Assembly: GCA_963788115.1 (NCBI GenBank) | Contig: CAWBFD010000004.1 | Span: 682,001-746,000, forward strand | Direction: 5' to 3' | From: CAWBFD01 sp963788115 | GTDB lineage: Bacteria; Actinomycetota; Thermoleophilia; Solirubrobacterales; 70-9 | Length of the DNA: 64,000 bases | Shown here: positions 18,587 through 27,685 of the stretch, piece by piece | Layout of the letters: every line of letters starts with the position of its first letter | Numbering within the stretch: the first letter of the stretch is position 1 | Position numbers and translations under genes: made by a program | Notes under the pieces: model-generated | The model's database searches: none | What the model was told of the DNA's origin: nothing | What the model saw: only the letters and a program-made list of their open reading frames with translations

Positions 18587-19690
18587 ATGGATGAGCGCCT
18601 TCTGACCGAGAAGCTGATCGGCTACGACACCTCGAATCCGGAGGGAATTCGGCTGGGAGCAGGGTTTATCAAGGGCTGGCTCGAATCACGTGACATCGAG
18701 GCGCGCCAGCTCGACGTCAGAGGATTGCCGGTGACCGTGGCCGAGGTGGGGCCCCGCGAGGGGCCGACAGTGCTGCTTCACGGCCACATCGACGTGGTTC
18801 CGGGCAACTCCGACCAGTATGCCCCCAGGCTCGACGGCGATCGTCTGTTCGGGCGCGGCGCCTACGACATGAAGGGTGCCCTGGCGTCGTTGCTGCTCGC
18901 CCTGACCGACGTCCGCTCCCAGGACCGGGTGCGGGTGCGGCTCGGGATCGTCCCGGACGAGGAATCCGAGGAGGAGGTGGACCGCGGCGGCGACCGCCTG
19001 GTCGAGGAGGGCTTCGTCGGCGAGTTCGTGATCACGGGCGAGCCCACCGACATGCACGTCGGGGTTGCTGCCAAGGGGGTGCTGGCGATGCGGATCGAGG
19101 TGACTGGGCGCGCCGCGCACGGGGCGACGCCGTGGCTTGGCGAGAACGCGATCCTGCGAGCGTTCGACGTGTTCAGCGAGATCGAATCGCTACCGTTTGC
19201 GTCCCGTAGCTCGGAGCTTTTCGACCGCCCGTCGATCAACCTCGGCCGGATCCTCGGCGGCGACGCCCTCAACAAGGTGCCCGACACTTGCTACATAGAC
19301 GTGGACGTGCGCTATCTGCCCGAGCAGGACCCGGCCGCGATCCTTGACGAGGTCGCCGGCATCGACGGGGGTCGGGTGATCTCGAGCTTCTCGCGTCCGC
19401 CCGCGACGGTCGATCCCGAGTCCGTCTACGTGCGGGCGCTGTGCGAGGCGGCCGACCCGCACCACGCCACCGGGGTGACGAGCATCGGCCGCGACGGCGC
19501 GTCCGACGCGGTCTCGTTCCTGCGCGCGGGCATCCCCGCGGTCGAGTTCGGCCCGCTCGGCGCGGGCCATCACGGGCCGGACGAGTGGGTATCGGTCTCC
19601 TCGCTCGCCAGCTACCGGCGCGCGATCGTCGACTTCGTCGACGCGCTGCCGCGGTGGCTCGCGGCCGAGTCCGACAGAGGTGACGCGTGA
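18587..19690 (+). CDS. M20-family metallopeptidase / deacylase (ArgE-DapE-CPG2 type)
   Basis: 367-residue di-zinc amidohydrolase. The expected metal ligands are seen: His in LLHGHIDVVPG, Asp in GRGAYDMKGALA, the Glu-Glu pair in VPDEESEEE, ITGEPTDMHVG, and the final His in GAGHHGPDEWVS. The lid/dimerisation domain (VTGRAAHGATPWLGENAILR) is present. Substrate could be N-succinyl-diaminopimelate, N-acetylornithine or a dipeptide; no feature settles this, so DapE is only one option. Its stop overlaps the LCP gene (GTGA). Confidence 0.88.
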   Translation: MDERLLTEKLIGYDTSNPEGIRLGAGFIKGWLESRDIEARQLDVRGLPVTVAEVGPREGPTVLLHGHIDVVPGNSDQYAPRLDGDRLFGRGAYDMKGALASLLLALTDVRSQDRVRVRLGIVPDEESEEEVDRGGDRLVEEGFVGEFVITGEPTDMHVGVAAKGVLAMRIEVTGRAAHGATPWLGENAILRAFDVFSEIESLPFASRSSELFDRPSINLGRILGGDALNKVPDTCYIDVDVRYLPEQDPAAILDEVAGIDGGRVISSFSRPPATVDPESVYVRALCEAADPHHATGVTSIGRDGASDAVSFLRAGIPAVEFGPLGAGHHGPDEWVSVSSLASYRRAIVDFVDALPRWLAAESDRGDA

Positions 19691-21609
19691 GCTCCGATTC
19701 ACCGGACGAGCGCTCACAGGAGCACGGCGACGGGCCGGCCGGGGAGGGCCCCCCAGGGGAGCCGACCGAGGTCCGGCCCTCGACCTGGGCCGGGCGCCGG
19801 GCGCAGGAGCGGCCCGAGGAGAATGGGGCCGAGGACGGGGCCGGAGGCGATGGCATCGGGCAGCCCACGGTCGAGACGGACACGCTCTCCATCGCCGATC
19901 GGGAGGCGGCGAGGGAGGCGGCCCTCGCCGGGGTGCGGGCCCGCACCGAGGAGCATGCGGCAAAGCGGCGCAAGAAGCCGGGATTCGCGACCGTCGAGAT
20001 GCCCGCTGTGGCGGCCGCGGACGGGGCGGGCGCGACGGCGACCGAGGTCGAGGAGGAAGAGGTTGAGGCCCCTGAGGTTCCTCCGGTCGAGCCCCCGACT
20101 CCTCTCGAGGAGGAAGAGGAGGAGAAGCCCGCTCGAGTCACGCTCTGGGCGCGGTTCGTCGCCGCCTCCTTCCTGATCGTCGCCTCGATGGCGACGGCGA
20201 CCGCGGTGAGCGTGCTCGTCTACCTCTCCGACATCGCCGAGGGGCTCGGCGGCCTCGAGGGCCTGCAGGGGAACCTGACCGAGGTCGAGTCCGATGCCCC
20301 GCAGAACTTCCTGATCCTCGGCTCCGACAAACGAGCAGACGAGGTCGGTCGAGGCCGCTCCGACACGACGATGCTGCTCCGAATCGATCCGGACAACCAG
20401 ATCTCGCTGCTGTCGATCCCCCGCGACCTCAAGGTCAACATCCCCGGCCTGGGCGAGGACAGGTTCAACGCCGCCTACAGCTACGGCGGTCCCAAGCTGA
20501 CGCTCAAGGTCGTCAAGCAGCTCACGGGGCTGGAGATCAACCACGTCGTCAACGTCGACTTCCTCGGCTTCGCGGAGGCGGTGAACGCGATCGACTGCGT
20601 CTACATCGACGTCGATCGGCATTACTTCATCCCACCGGAGCTCAACGTGGCCGAGATCGACATCGAGTCTGGCTACCAGCGCCTCTGTGGGCTGAAGGCG
20701 CTCCAGTACGTCCGCTACCGCCACACCGACAACGACCTCGTCCGGTCCGCGCGCCAGCAGGACTTCCTGCGGGAGGCCCGGCAGAAGGTCCCGCCGTTCA
20801 GCCTCCTGAACAACTCGGGCGAGCTCATCGACATCTTCAAGGATCACACCGAGTCCGATATCGACGGCGCGGCGACCATGATCGGCCTGATCGAGTTGCT
20901 CTTCGACGCCCGCAACGCCCCGGTGCATGAGCTCCACTTCCCGGCGACCATCGGCGGACCCACCGATCCCTACGTCACCGCGAGCAGCGAGGAGGTGCAG
21001 GCGGTCGTCCAGCAGTTCCTCAACGGGGAGCCGGAGCCGGCTGAGGCCGCACAGGGTGGCGGCGGCCAGGGTGGCGGCGAACCCGGCGAGGGAGCCGGTG
21101 GCGGCCCACCCGAGCAGCCGCAACCGCCCCCCGAGACCGAGCTGGTCGACTCCTCGGTGGTCGGAGGCCAGGTCGCGGGCGGCCTTCTGGACGACACCAC
21201 CGAGAACGGGAGCACGCCGATCCTCGACTTCCCGGTCTTCTACCCGACGCGCCTGACGCCCGATTCGGAGTTCGACGATGAGTCGCGCGCGTTCCAGATC
21301 GACGGTCCCGGCGACGACGTCTACCGCGGCTACAAGATCGTCGTCACCATGCCTGGCAGCTTCGGGGCGACCGCCTACTACGGCGTCTCCGGGACCGACT
21401 GGAGGGACCCGCCGATCCTCGAGAACCCGAGCGAGGAGCGCGAGATCGACGGCCGCACCTACCAGCTCTTCTACGACGGCGACCGGCTGCGGCTGGTCGC
21501 CTTCAAGACCGACACGGCCGTCTACTGGGTCAACAACACGCTGACCCAGGAGCTGAGCGAGGGCGAGATGCTCGGTATCGCACAGTCGCTCACCGAGTAC
21601 ACGGGCTAG
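19687..21609 (+). CDS. LytR-CpsA-Psr family glycopolymer ligase
   Basis: 640 residues. A disordered acidic cytosolic N-terminus (about 1-150) leads to one membrane helix (about 155-180) and an extracytoplasmic LCP domain: FLILGSDKRADEVGRGRSDT, SLLSIPRDLKVNIPG, ALQYVRYRHTDNDLVRSARQ with the conserved Asp and Arg residues that bind polyprenyl pyrophosphate. A Gly/Pro/Gln linker joins a C-terminal domain of about 140 residues. LCP proteins attach lipid-linked glycopolymers to peptidoglycan. Neighbouring genes make activated sugars, which fits. GTG 19687 overlaps the preceding stop. Confidence 0.9.
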   Translation: MSSDSPDERSQEHGDGPAGEGPPGEPTEVRPSTWAGRRAQERPEENGAEDGAGGDGIGQPTVETDTLSIADREAAREAALAGVRARTEEHAAKRRKKPGFATVEMPAVAAADGAGATATEVEEEEVEAPEVPPVEPPTPLEEEEEEKPARVTLWARFVAASFLIVASMATATAVSVLVYLSDIAEGLGGLEGLQGNLTEVESDAPQNFLILGSDKRADEVGRGRSDTTMLLRIDPDNQISLLSIPRDLKVNIPGLGEDRFNAAYSYGGPKLTLKVVKQLTGLEINHVVNVDFLGFAEAVNAIDCVYIDVDRHYFIPPELNVAEIDIESGYQRLCGLKALQYVRYRHTDNDLVRSARQQDFLREARQKVPPFSLLNNSGELIDIFKDHTESDIDGAATMIGLIELLFDARNAPVHELHFPATIGGPTDPYVTASSEEVQAVVQQFLNGEPEPAEAAQGGGGQGGGEPGEGAGGGPPEQPQPPPETELVDSSVVGGQVAGGLLDDTTENGSTPILDFPVFYPTRLTPDSEFDDESRAFQIDGPGDDVYRGYKIVVTMPGSFGATAYYGVSGTDWRDPPILENPSEEREIDGRTYQLFYDGDRLRLVAFKTDTAVYWVNNTLTQELSEGEMLGIAQSLTEYTG

Positions 21610-21634
21610 GCCGCGCGATACCGTCGAGCAGCGG

Positions 21635-22981
21635 ATGGCCGAGGAACAGCAGGCGATAGGCGTGATCGGGGTCGGCTGGGTCGGCCTCGTGACCGCCACT
21701 TGCTTCGCGGAGCGCGGCCACGAGGTCGTGGCCGTCGACATCGACGAGGCCAAGATCGAGGGGCTGCGGGCGGGCCGGGTGCCGATCCACGAGCCGGAGC
21801 TCGAGGACATGCTCGCCCGCAACCGGGACCGCCTCCGCTTCACGACGGACATCGACGCGGCGCTCGACCGCGCGAGGCTCCAGTTCTGTTGCGTCGACAC
21901 GCCGCCGACCTATTCCGGCGACGCGGACCTGTCGCGGGTACAAAGCGTGGTCTCCCGGCTGCGCCCCAACGGCGGCCATGCGCTGGTCATGAAGAGCACG
22001 GTGCCCGCCGGCACCGGCACGGGGATCCGCCGTGACATCCCGGAGCTCGCATACGTGTCGTGCCCGGAGTTCCTCAAGGAGGGCTCGGCGGTGAGCGACT
22101 TCCTTCATCCCAACCGCGTCGTCATCGGCGCTGACCCAGGTTCCGAATGGGCGGCCGACGAGGTCGCGGAGATCTACCAGCCGCTGGGCGGCGAGATGGT
22201 GCGGACCGACGTCACATCCGCCGAGATGATCAAGCTCGCCGCCAATGGCTTCCTCGCGATGAAGATCTCCTTCATCAACGAGATCGCCAACGTCTGCGAG
22301 GAGGTCGGCGCCGATGTCGGCGACGTCGCTCACGGTATCGGCCTGGATGATCGGATCGGTCCGGCGTTCCTCCGGGCCGGCATCGGGTGGGGCGGTTCTT
22401 GTTTTGGCAAGGATGTCTCCAGCCTCAAGCAGCTCGCGGCCAACTCCGGCTACCACTTCCAGCTGCTGAACGCGGTGATCGAGGTGAACGAGCTGCAGAA
22501 GCGGCGCGTGATCCGAAAGCTGGAGCGGCATCTCGGGTCTCTCGCGGGCAAGCTAATCGCCGTGCTCGGGTTCGCGTTCAAGCCGGAAACGGATGACATG
22601 CGCGGCGCCTCGAGCCTCGTCTTGGCGGCGCGACTGGAGGGAGAGGGCGCCCAGGTGCGGGGCTACGACCCCGTCGCGGAGTCCCGAGCGCGCGAGCTGC
22701 TGCCGAGCGTGGAATTCAGCCCCTCCGCCGAGGCCGCACTCGACGGCGCCGACGCCGCGGTCCTGGTCACCGAGTGGCCCGAGTTCGCCGCGCTCGACTG
22801 GGCCGCGCTGGCGGAGAGGATGGCGACCCCGCTCATGGTGGACGGGCGCAACTTCCTCGATCCGGCCGCGCTGCGTGCCGCCGGGTTCATTTACGAGGGC
22901 ATCGGCAAGCCGAGCGGCAGCCCGAGCACCCCGGCACCGGCCGGAGCGCCCGGCGGCGGCGCGGCATCTCCCGAGCCCTGA
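21635..22981 (+). CDS. UDP-glucose/nucleotide-sugar 6-dehydrogenase
   Basis: 448-residue NAD-dependent dehydrogenase making a UDP-uronic acid. It has an N-terminal Rossmann domain (IGVIGVGWVGLVTATCFAER), a central helix with LAANGFLAMKISFINEIANV, and the catalytic cysteine in IGWGGSCFGKDVSSLKQLA. The family usually has FPKD after the cysteine; here it is FGKD. The C-terminal UDP-binding domain has LGFAFKPETDDMRGASS. UDP-glucose is the commonest substrate, but UDP-ManNAc dehydrogenases share the fold. The stop overlaps the next ATG as TGATG. Confidence 0.9.
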   Translation: MAEEQQAIGVIGVGWVGLVTATCFAERGHEVVAVDIDEAKIEGLRAGRVPIHEPELEDMLARNRDRLRFTTDIDAALDRARLQFCCVDTPPTYSGDADLSRVQSVVSRLRPNGGHALVMKSTVPAGTGTGIRRDIPELAYVSCPEFLKEGSAVSDFLHPNRVVIGADPGSEWAADEVAEIYQPLGGEMVRTDVTSAEMIKLAANGFLAMKISFINEIANVCEEVGADVGDVAHGIGLDDRIGPAFLRAGIGWGGSCFGKDVSSLKQLAANSGYHFQLLNAVIEVNELQKRRVIRKLERHLGSLAGKLIAVLGFAFKPETDDMRGASSLVLAARLEGEGAQVRGYDPVAESRARELLPSVEFSPSAEAALDGADAAVLVTEWPEFAALDWAALAERMATPLMVDGRNFLDPAALRAAGFIYEGIGKPSGSPSTPAPAGAPGGGAASPEP

Positions 22982-24075
22982 TGCAGGCCCTGATCCTGGT
23001 CGGGGGCGAGGGCACGAGGCTCCGTCCGCTCACCCTGACCCGCCCGAAGCCGGCCTTGCGGCTGGTCGATCGACCGTTCATCAGGTTCATGCTCGACTGG
23101 GTCGGGCGGCACGGCGTGGATGAGGTGGTGCTCGCCTGCGGCTTCGGCACCGACGAGCTGCGCTCGGCACTCGGCGAGAGCCAAGGCGTGGGTCCCCGGA
23201 TCCACTATCTGGAGGAGCCCGAGCCGCTCGGCACGGCCGGGCCGATCCGGCTCGCCGCCGACCGCGGGCTGCTCGGCGACCGGTTTCTGGCGCTCAACGG
23301 CGACCTGCTGACCGATCTCGACCTCTCCGCTCTCGTCGAGCTGCATGGCATGCGCGAAGCGGTCGCCACGCTCGGCCTCTATCCGGTCGAGGACCCGACC
23401 CAGTACGGGCTTGTCCGCCGCGCGCCGGACGGCGAGGTCAGGGGCTTCCTGGAGAAGCCGGAGCCGGCCGCGATCGACACGGACGAGGTCAACGCCGGCG
23501 CCTACGTGCTCGAGCGCTCCGTGGTCGAGCTGATTCCGCCGGGCCGCGCGGTGTCGATCGAGCGCGAGGTGTTCCCCCGGCTCGTGGGACGCGGCCTCTT
23601 CGGCAAGCGCCTCGACGGCTACTGGTTGGACATCGGCACCCCGGAGCGCTACCTGCGAGCCAGTTGGGACATCCTCGAGCGCCGTGTGGTGACCGACGCC
23701 GGCGCACGCCTGGGCGCCGATGGGCTGCTGGTCGAGGAGACCGCCGAGGTCGACCCGGCTGCCGCGGTCACGCCGCCCGCCCTGGTCGAGGGAGGCTGCG
23801 CGGTCGGCCCGGACGCGGTGGTCGGGGCGCGGGCGGTGCTCGGTGCGGGGACCACAGTCGGCCCGGGTGCCGAGGTGAGCTCGTCCGTCCTCGACAACGG
23901 CTGCTCCGTGGCCCCCGGCGCGGTCCTGCGCGGCTCGATCCTCGCCGCCCGGGTTGAGGTCGGGAGCGAGGCCCGGGTAGGCTCGGGCGCGGTGATCGGC
24001 GAGGGAGCGCGAATCGAGGCCGGAGCCCATGTGGGTGACGGCGCCCGGATCGGGCCGGGGGAAGGCGTGTCGTGA
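22981..24075 (+). CDS. Sugar nucleotidyltransferase with hexapeptide-repeat tail (GDP-mannose pyrophosphorylase-like)
   Basis: Two-domain enzyme of 364 residues. The N-terminal nucleotidyltransferase fold shows LVGGEGTRLRPLTLTRPKPA, LNGDLLTDLDL and GYWLDIGTPERYL. From about residue 255 a left-handed beta-helix is formed by V/I-G-hexapeptide repeats (VGPDAVVGARAVLGAGTTVG and later). This arrangement is typical of mannose-1-phosphate guanylyltransferases, though glucose-1-P uridylyl/thymidylyltransferase activity is possible. The adjacent phosphomannose isomerase gene supports a GDP-mannose route. ATG 22981 overlaps the upstream stop. Confidence 0.87.
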   Translation: MQALILVGGEGTRLRPLTLTRPKPALRLVDRPFIRFMLDWVGRHGVDEVVLACGFGTDELRSALGESQGVGPRIHYLEEPEPLGTAGPIRLAADRGLLGDRFLALNGDLLTDLDLSALVELHGMREAVATLGLYPVEDPTQYGLVRRAPDGEVRGFLEKPEPAAIDTDEVNAGAYVLERSVVELIPPGRAVSIEREVFPRLVGRGLFGKRLDGYWLDIGTPERYLRASWDILERRVVTDAGARLGADGLLVEETAEVDPAAAVTPPALVEGGCAVGPDAVVGARAVLGAGTTVGPGAEVSSSVLDNGCSVAPGAVLRGSILAARVEVGSEARVGSGAVIGEGARIEAGAHVGDGARIGPGEGVS

Positions 24076-25094
24076 GCGGCGCCGACGAGGCGATTCGCGC
24101 CGCGGACCCGTCGAACCAGCTCGACGATGTCCTCGCCCTGCCGGAGCACCTCCGGGACGCGCTCTGGCGGGTCGAGTCTGCGGGGATCGAGGCAGGCGAG
24201 GCGAGCGGGTTGGTGGTCTGTGGGATGGGCGGCTCGGCGGTTGGGGCGATGCTCGCGGAGGCGGCCTTCGGCGATCGGCTCACCGCGCCGATGCTGATCG
24301 TCCGCGACTACGAGCTCGCCCCGTGGACACCGCCGTCCTTCGGGGTGTTGTGCTCGAGCTACTCGGGATCGACGGAGGAGACTCTGGCCTGCTTCGACGC
24401 GGCCGAGGCGCTGGGCGTCCGGCGCATCGTCGCGACCACGGGCGGCCGTCTAGCCGAGGCCGCGCGGGGTGCCGGGGTGCCGGTTGTGGGGGTTCCCTCC
24501 GGGATCCAGCCCCGCGCCGCCGTCGGCTACATGTTCACGATCGCGGCCGAGGTCGCGACCCTGGTCGGCGCCGCGGACGCCATCCGGACCGAGATCGACT
24601 CCTCCTCCGCCCATCTCGAGCATCGGCTGGATCCGCTCCTCGAGCGCTCGGCGTCGATTGCGGACGAGCTCGAGGGCTCCATCCCCGCGATCTACGGGTG
24701 CGATCTGACCGCACCAGTCGCCTACCGCTGGAAGACGCAGATGAACGAGCAGGCGAAGACGATGGCGCTGGCCGGGGAACTGCCCGAGATCGACCACAAC
24801 GAGATCATCGGCTGGACCGGCGCCGGCAGCGAGGCGTTCAGCGCGGTGTTCCTGGAGGACCGCGATCAGCACCCCCGTCAGCGCCAGCGGGCGGAGCTGA
24901 CCGCCGGCCTGATCGAGCCCGGCGCGGCGAGCGTGATCAGGATCGAGACGGAGGGCGAGACGCGCACGGAGCGCCTGCTGTGGGCGGTGCTTCTCGGGGA
25001 CCTCGTCTCGCTGCAGCTCGCGGTGCGCCGCGGGGTCGATCCGGGGAGGGTCGAGGTGATCGAGCGGCTGAAGGACGAGCTCGGGCGGCCCTAG
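24072..25094 (+). CDS. Bifunctional phosphoglucose/phosphomannose isomerase
   Basis: 340-residue SIS-domain isomerase of the family first described in archaea and actinobacteria. The first SIS domain has VVCGMGGSAVGAML and CSSYSGSTEETLACFD (sugar-phosphate binding). The second has IPAIYGCDLTAPVAYRWKTQ, a catalytic EQAK segment (NEQAKTMALAGELPEIDHNE) and NEIIGW. It interconverts fructose-6-P with glucose-6-P and mannose-6-P, linking glycolysis to the sugar nucleotide genes just upstream. GTG 24072 overlaps the previous stop as GTGA. It is the last gene of this run. Confidence 0.88.
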   Translation: MSGADEAIRAADPSNQLDDVLALPEHLRDALWRVESAGIEAGEASGLVVCGMGGSAVGAMLAEAAFGDRLTAPMLIVRDYELAPWTPPSFGVLCSSYSGSTEETLACFDAAEALGVRRIVATTGGRLAEAARGAGVPVVGVPSGIQPRAAVGYMFTIAAEVATLVGAADAIRTEIDSSSAHLEHRLDPLLERSASIADELEGSIPAIYGCDLTAPVAYRWKTQMNEQAKTMALAGELPEIDHNEIIGWTGAGSEAFSAVFLEDRDQHPRQRQRAELTAGLIEPGAASVIRIETEGETRTERLLWAVLLGDLVSLQLAVRRGVDPGRVEVIERLKDELGRP

Positions 25095-25140
25095 TGGCCT
25101 CGGGGCCGGTATCGCCCGCCCGGCGGCCGGGCATCCCGCC

Positions 25141-25173
25141 CTCTGCCCGAACAGGCATCCATGCCGGGCAGAG
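25141..25173. terminator. Hairpin between convergent isomerase and MFS genes
   Basis: 9-bp stem CTCTGCCCG/CGGGCAGAG with a 15-base loop, 46 bases after the isomerase stop. Confidence 0.5.
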
Positions 25174-25203
25174 CCTCGGTCGGGCGACACCCGGCCCCGG
25201 GGC

Positions 25204-25239
25204 CGCGAGCCCCGCCGCCTGGCGGCGACGGGGCTCGCG
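25204..25239. terminator. Strong bidirectional hairpin
   Basis: 11-bp stem (CGCGAGCCCCG against CGGGGCTCGCG) enclosing a short inner GC-rich structure. It sits 26 bases from the end of the leftward MFS gene, so it may terminate both convergent transcripts. Confidence 0.65.
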
Positions 25240-25265
25240 TGGGGGGACTCGACGGGTAGGGACGC

Positions 25266-26771
25266 TTATGCGGGTGCGCCCCCGGTGGCGGTGCGTTCCG
25301 CGGAGGCGCCGCCGCCGGCGGTGGTCTCGGCAGCGAGCTCCACGTGAGCGCGGCTGTCGCGGTTGCGGATCAGCACGAGCGTGGCGATCAGCCCGGCGAG
25401 CGCGAACCCGGCGCCGGTGAGGAACGCCGCCTGAAAGCCCTCGGTCAGAGCGTTCGGGAGCGCCGCCGGATCGCCGCCCGCGGAGGCCATTACGTCGTCG
25501 GTCCGCGAGGTCGCGATCGTCGCGAGCACCGCCAGACCGAGGGCCCCGCCGATCTGCTGCGAGGTGTTGATCAGCCCGCTCGCCAGGCCCGACTCGCGTT
25601 CCTGGACGCCGGAGACCGCGGCGATCGTCTGCGGCACGAACGAGAATCCGAGGCCAACCGCCGCAAGCAGCGACGGGCCGAGGATGTCGCCCAGGAACCC
25701 ACCGCCGACGGACACCTGCGCGAACCAGACGAGCCCGGCCGCGATTAGCGCCATCCCGGTGGCCATCACCGGCTTGAACCCGATTCGGGTCACAAGCTGG
25801 GAGGCGATGCCGGCCGAGATGATGATCGTCAGCGCCAGCGGCAGATACGAGAGCCCGGCCTTGATCGCGCTGTACCCGAGCACCTGCTGCATGTACAGCG
25901 AGATGAAGAAGAACATCGAGAACAGCGACGCGCCCGTCAGGATCCCCACGACGTTCGCCCCGGTCAGGGTCCGCAGGCGGAAGATCCGGAACGGTACGAG
26001 AGGTGCGTCGGAGCGCCGCTCGACGATCACGAAGAGTGCGAGCAGCACCGCCGCGGCCGCGAGCAGGCCGATCGTCTGCGTCGATCCCCAGCCGGCATCG
26101 CTGGCGTCCACCAGCGCGTAGACGAGCACCGAGAGCCCGGCGGTGACGCTCAGGGCCCCGGCGACGTCGAACGACCTGGTCTGCGACTCCGAGCGGCTCT
26201 CCGCGATCAGCGACGGTGCGAGGGCCGCCGCGATGAGGCCGACCGGCACGTTCACCCAGAGCACCCACTCCCAGCCGAGATACTCGGTGAGGATCCCGCC
26301 GAGGAGCACCCCGGCGGCCCCGCCGGCGCCGGCGACGGCGCCCCAGACCCCGAGCGCCTTGTTGCGTTCGGCGCCATCGCGGAAGGTGGTGGTGACGATC
26401 GAAAGCGCCGACGGGGCCAGGATCGCCGCGCCGAGGCCCTGCGCGGCGCGAGCCGCGATCAGCTGACCCTCGGTCGCGGCGAAGCCCGCCGCGAGCGAAG
26501 CGCCCGCGACCACGAGCAGCCCGGCCATGAACACCCGACGGCGCCCGAGCAGGTCGGCTGCGCGGCCGCCGAGCAGCATGAAGCCGCCGAAGGTCAGCAC
26601 GTAGGCGTTGACGACCCAGGAGAGGTTCTCCTGCGAGAAGTCGAGGCCCGTGCCGATCGTGGGGAGCGCGACGTTGACGATGGAGGCGTCGATCACGACC
26701 ATGAACATCGCCATGGAGAGCAGCGCAAGGGCGAGCCAGCGGCGCTCGTAGGCGGTCTGTGCATCGGTCAT
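25266..26771 (-). CDS. MFS drug efflux transporter, DHA2 (14-TMS, EmrB/QacA) type
   Basis: 501 residues with about 14 hydrophobic helices. Motif A is in GGRAADLLGRRRVFMAG between helices 2 and 3, motif D1 resembles MVVIDASIVNVALPTIG in helix 1, and motif C-like GVWGAVAGAGGAAGVLLGG lies in helix 5. These mark proton-coupled multidrug exporters of the DHA2 family. It is divergent from a TetR-type gene (27068), the usual local repressor arrangement, with palindromes between them. Start ATG 26771 with AGGAG about 6 bases upstream. Substrate unknown. Confidence 0.9.
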   Translation of the reverse strand: MTDAQTAYERRWLALALLSMAMFMVVIDASIVNVALPTIGTGLDFSQENLSWVVNAYVLTFGGFMLLGGRAADLLGRRRVFMAGLLVVAGASLAAGFAATEGQLIAARAAQGLGAAILAPSALSIVTTTFRDGAERNKALGVWGAVAGAGGAAGVLLGGILTEYLGWEWVLWVNVPVGLIAAALAPSLIAESRSESQTRSFDVAGALSVTAGLSVLVYALVDASDAGWGSTQTIGLLAAAAVLLALFVIVERRSDAPLVPFRIFRLRTLTGANVVGILTGASLFSMFFFISLYMQQVLGYSAIKAGLSYLPLALTIIISAGIASQLVTRIGFKPVMATGMALIAAGLVWFAQVSVGGGFLGDILGPSLLAAVGLGFSFVPQTIAAVSGVQERESGLASGLINTSQQIGGALGLAVLATIATSRTDDVMASAGGDPAALPNALTEGFQAAFLTGAGFALAGLIATLVLIRNRDSRAHVELAAETTAGGGASAERTATGGAPA

Positions 26772-26960
26772 TCAGAGGCTCCTTTGCGTGGGGGTAGACA
26801 GATGTGCCATAATCGGAATCGGAATTCCGGTTCACGTTATCAGATCCGGAGTCAATCTTCCGTTTACCAGTCCGCCATCGCTCGCTCAGTGACCGACGTC
26901 ACGGATAGGTTCGATAAGGCGACGAACGACACCCGCCCAGATGGACAGCCCACTTCGAAT
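26772..26960. promoter_or_regulatory. Divergent MFS/tetR promoter region with likely operator
   Basis: AT-richer than its surroundings. It contains a perfect 10-bp palindrome CGGAATTCCG (26820-26829) overlapping two tandem CGGAAT hexamers (26814-26825), and a second spaced CGGA...TCCG pair (26846-26861). The layout suits a TetR-type operator that represses the transporter. CATAAT at 26809-26814 could be a rightward -10 box, but no convincing -35 was found. Confidence 0.5.
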
Positions 26961-27067
26961 GACTTCACCGACCACCACCCCTTCGGCGATCCGAGGCCAA
27001 GACCGCGGCAGCCCCTCCACCCGTCGTACGCGCGCTCCGGGCGGACGCACGCCGGAATCGCGAGCGG

Positions 27068-27613
27068 GTGCTGAAGGCGGCGCGCAAGCGCTTCGCCGAG
27101 GATGGCCTCGACGCGCAGATGGACGAGATCGCGAAGGCGGCGGGCGTCGGCGTCGGCACCGTCTACCGTCACTTCCCGACCAAGGAGGACCTGGTAGACG
27201 CCCTGATCGCGGATCGCTTCGAGCGAATCGCGGAGTGGACGCGCGAGGCGCTCGAGGAGGAGGACGCCTGGGAGGCCTTCCGCCGGCTCATGTACCGATC
27301 GGCGGAGCTCCAGGCCGGCGATCGGGCTCTGTCCGAGGCGCTGGCGTCCCGGGCGGAGAGGATGCGTGACGCGGCGATCCACTCGGGCGTCTATGAGCTC
27401 ACCGAGACGCTGGTGGCTCGCGCCCAGGAGTCCGGGGGCATGCGCCGCGACGCATCGGTCGAGGACGTTCCCACGATCATCTGCGGGCTCGGCCGCGTGA
27501 CCTATGCCGCCGGGGGGGAGAAGACGATCAGCTGGGAGCGGTTCCTGGCGATCCTGCTCGACGGCCTTCGGGCTCGACCCGGCTGCTCGGAGCTTCCTCC
27601 GCACCGCGAGTAA
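27068..27613 (+). CDS. TetR-family repressor (N-terminus probably frameshifted)
   Basis: The N-terminal helix-turn-helix is clear: LKAARKRFAEDGLDAQMDEI, then AKAAGVGVGTVYRHFPTKED, followed by a helical ligand domain; 181 residues from GTG 27068. This start cuts the usual lead-in. The same frame upstream reads RALRADARRNRERV, a normal TetR lead-in, back to a stop at 26960-26962, but without a start codon. The neighbouring frame offers ATG 26959 (MTSPTTTPSA), and joining the two needs a one-base shift near 26989. The gene therefore either starts at GTG 27068 or is frameshifted. It likely represses the divergent MFS gene. Confidence 0.8.
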   Translation: MLKAARKRFAEDGLDAQMDEIAKAAGVGVGTVYRHFPTKEDLVDALIADRFERIAEWTREALEEEDAWEAFRRLMYRSAELQAGDRALSEALASRAERMRDAAIHSGVYELTETLVARAQESGGMRRDASVEDVPTIICGLGRVTYAAGGEKTISWERFLAILLDGLRARPGCSELPPHRE

Positions 27614-27685
27614 GCCGCGCCCGGCAGCACCCCGTAGCCTGTGCGCGACCGTACCGGCTGAAGCACCCTCGATGAAAGGAGCGAC

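Noticed and set aside
19714..21900. 728-codon antisense frame over the LCP gene
   Set aside because: Same reason; the plus-strand LCP protein has clear motifs.
22381..22440. Inactive UDP-glucose dehydrogenase because FPKD is FGKD
   Set aside because: The catalytic cysteine and surrounding Gly/Lys are present; the Pro to Gly change after it is not a known loss of function.
27614..27685. SAH riboswitch before ahcY
   Set aside because: Only 72 bases are available and I could not see the conserved SAH aptamer core.
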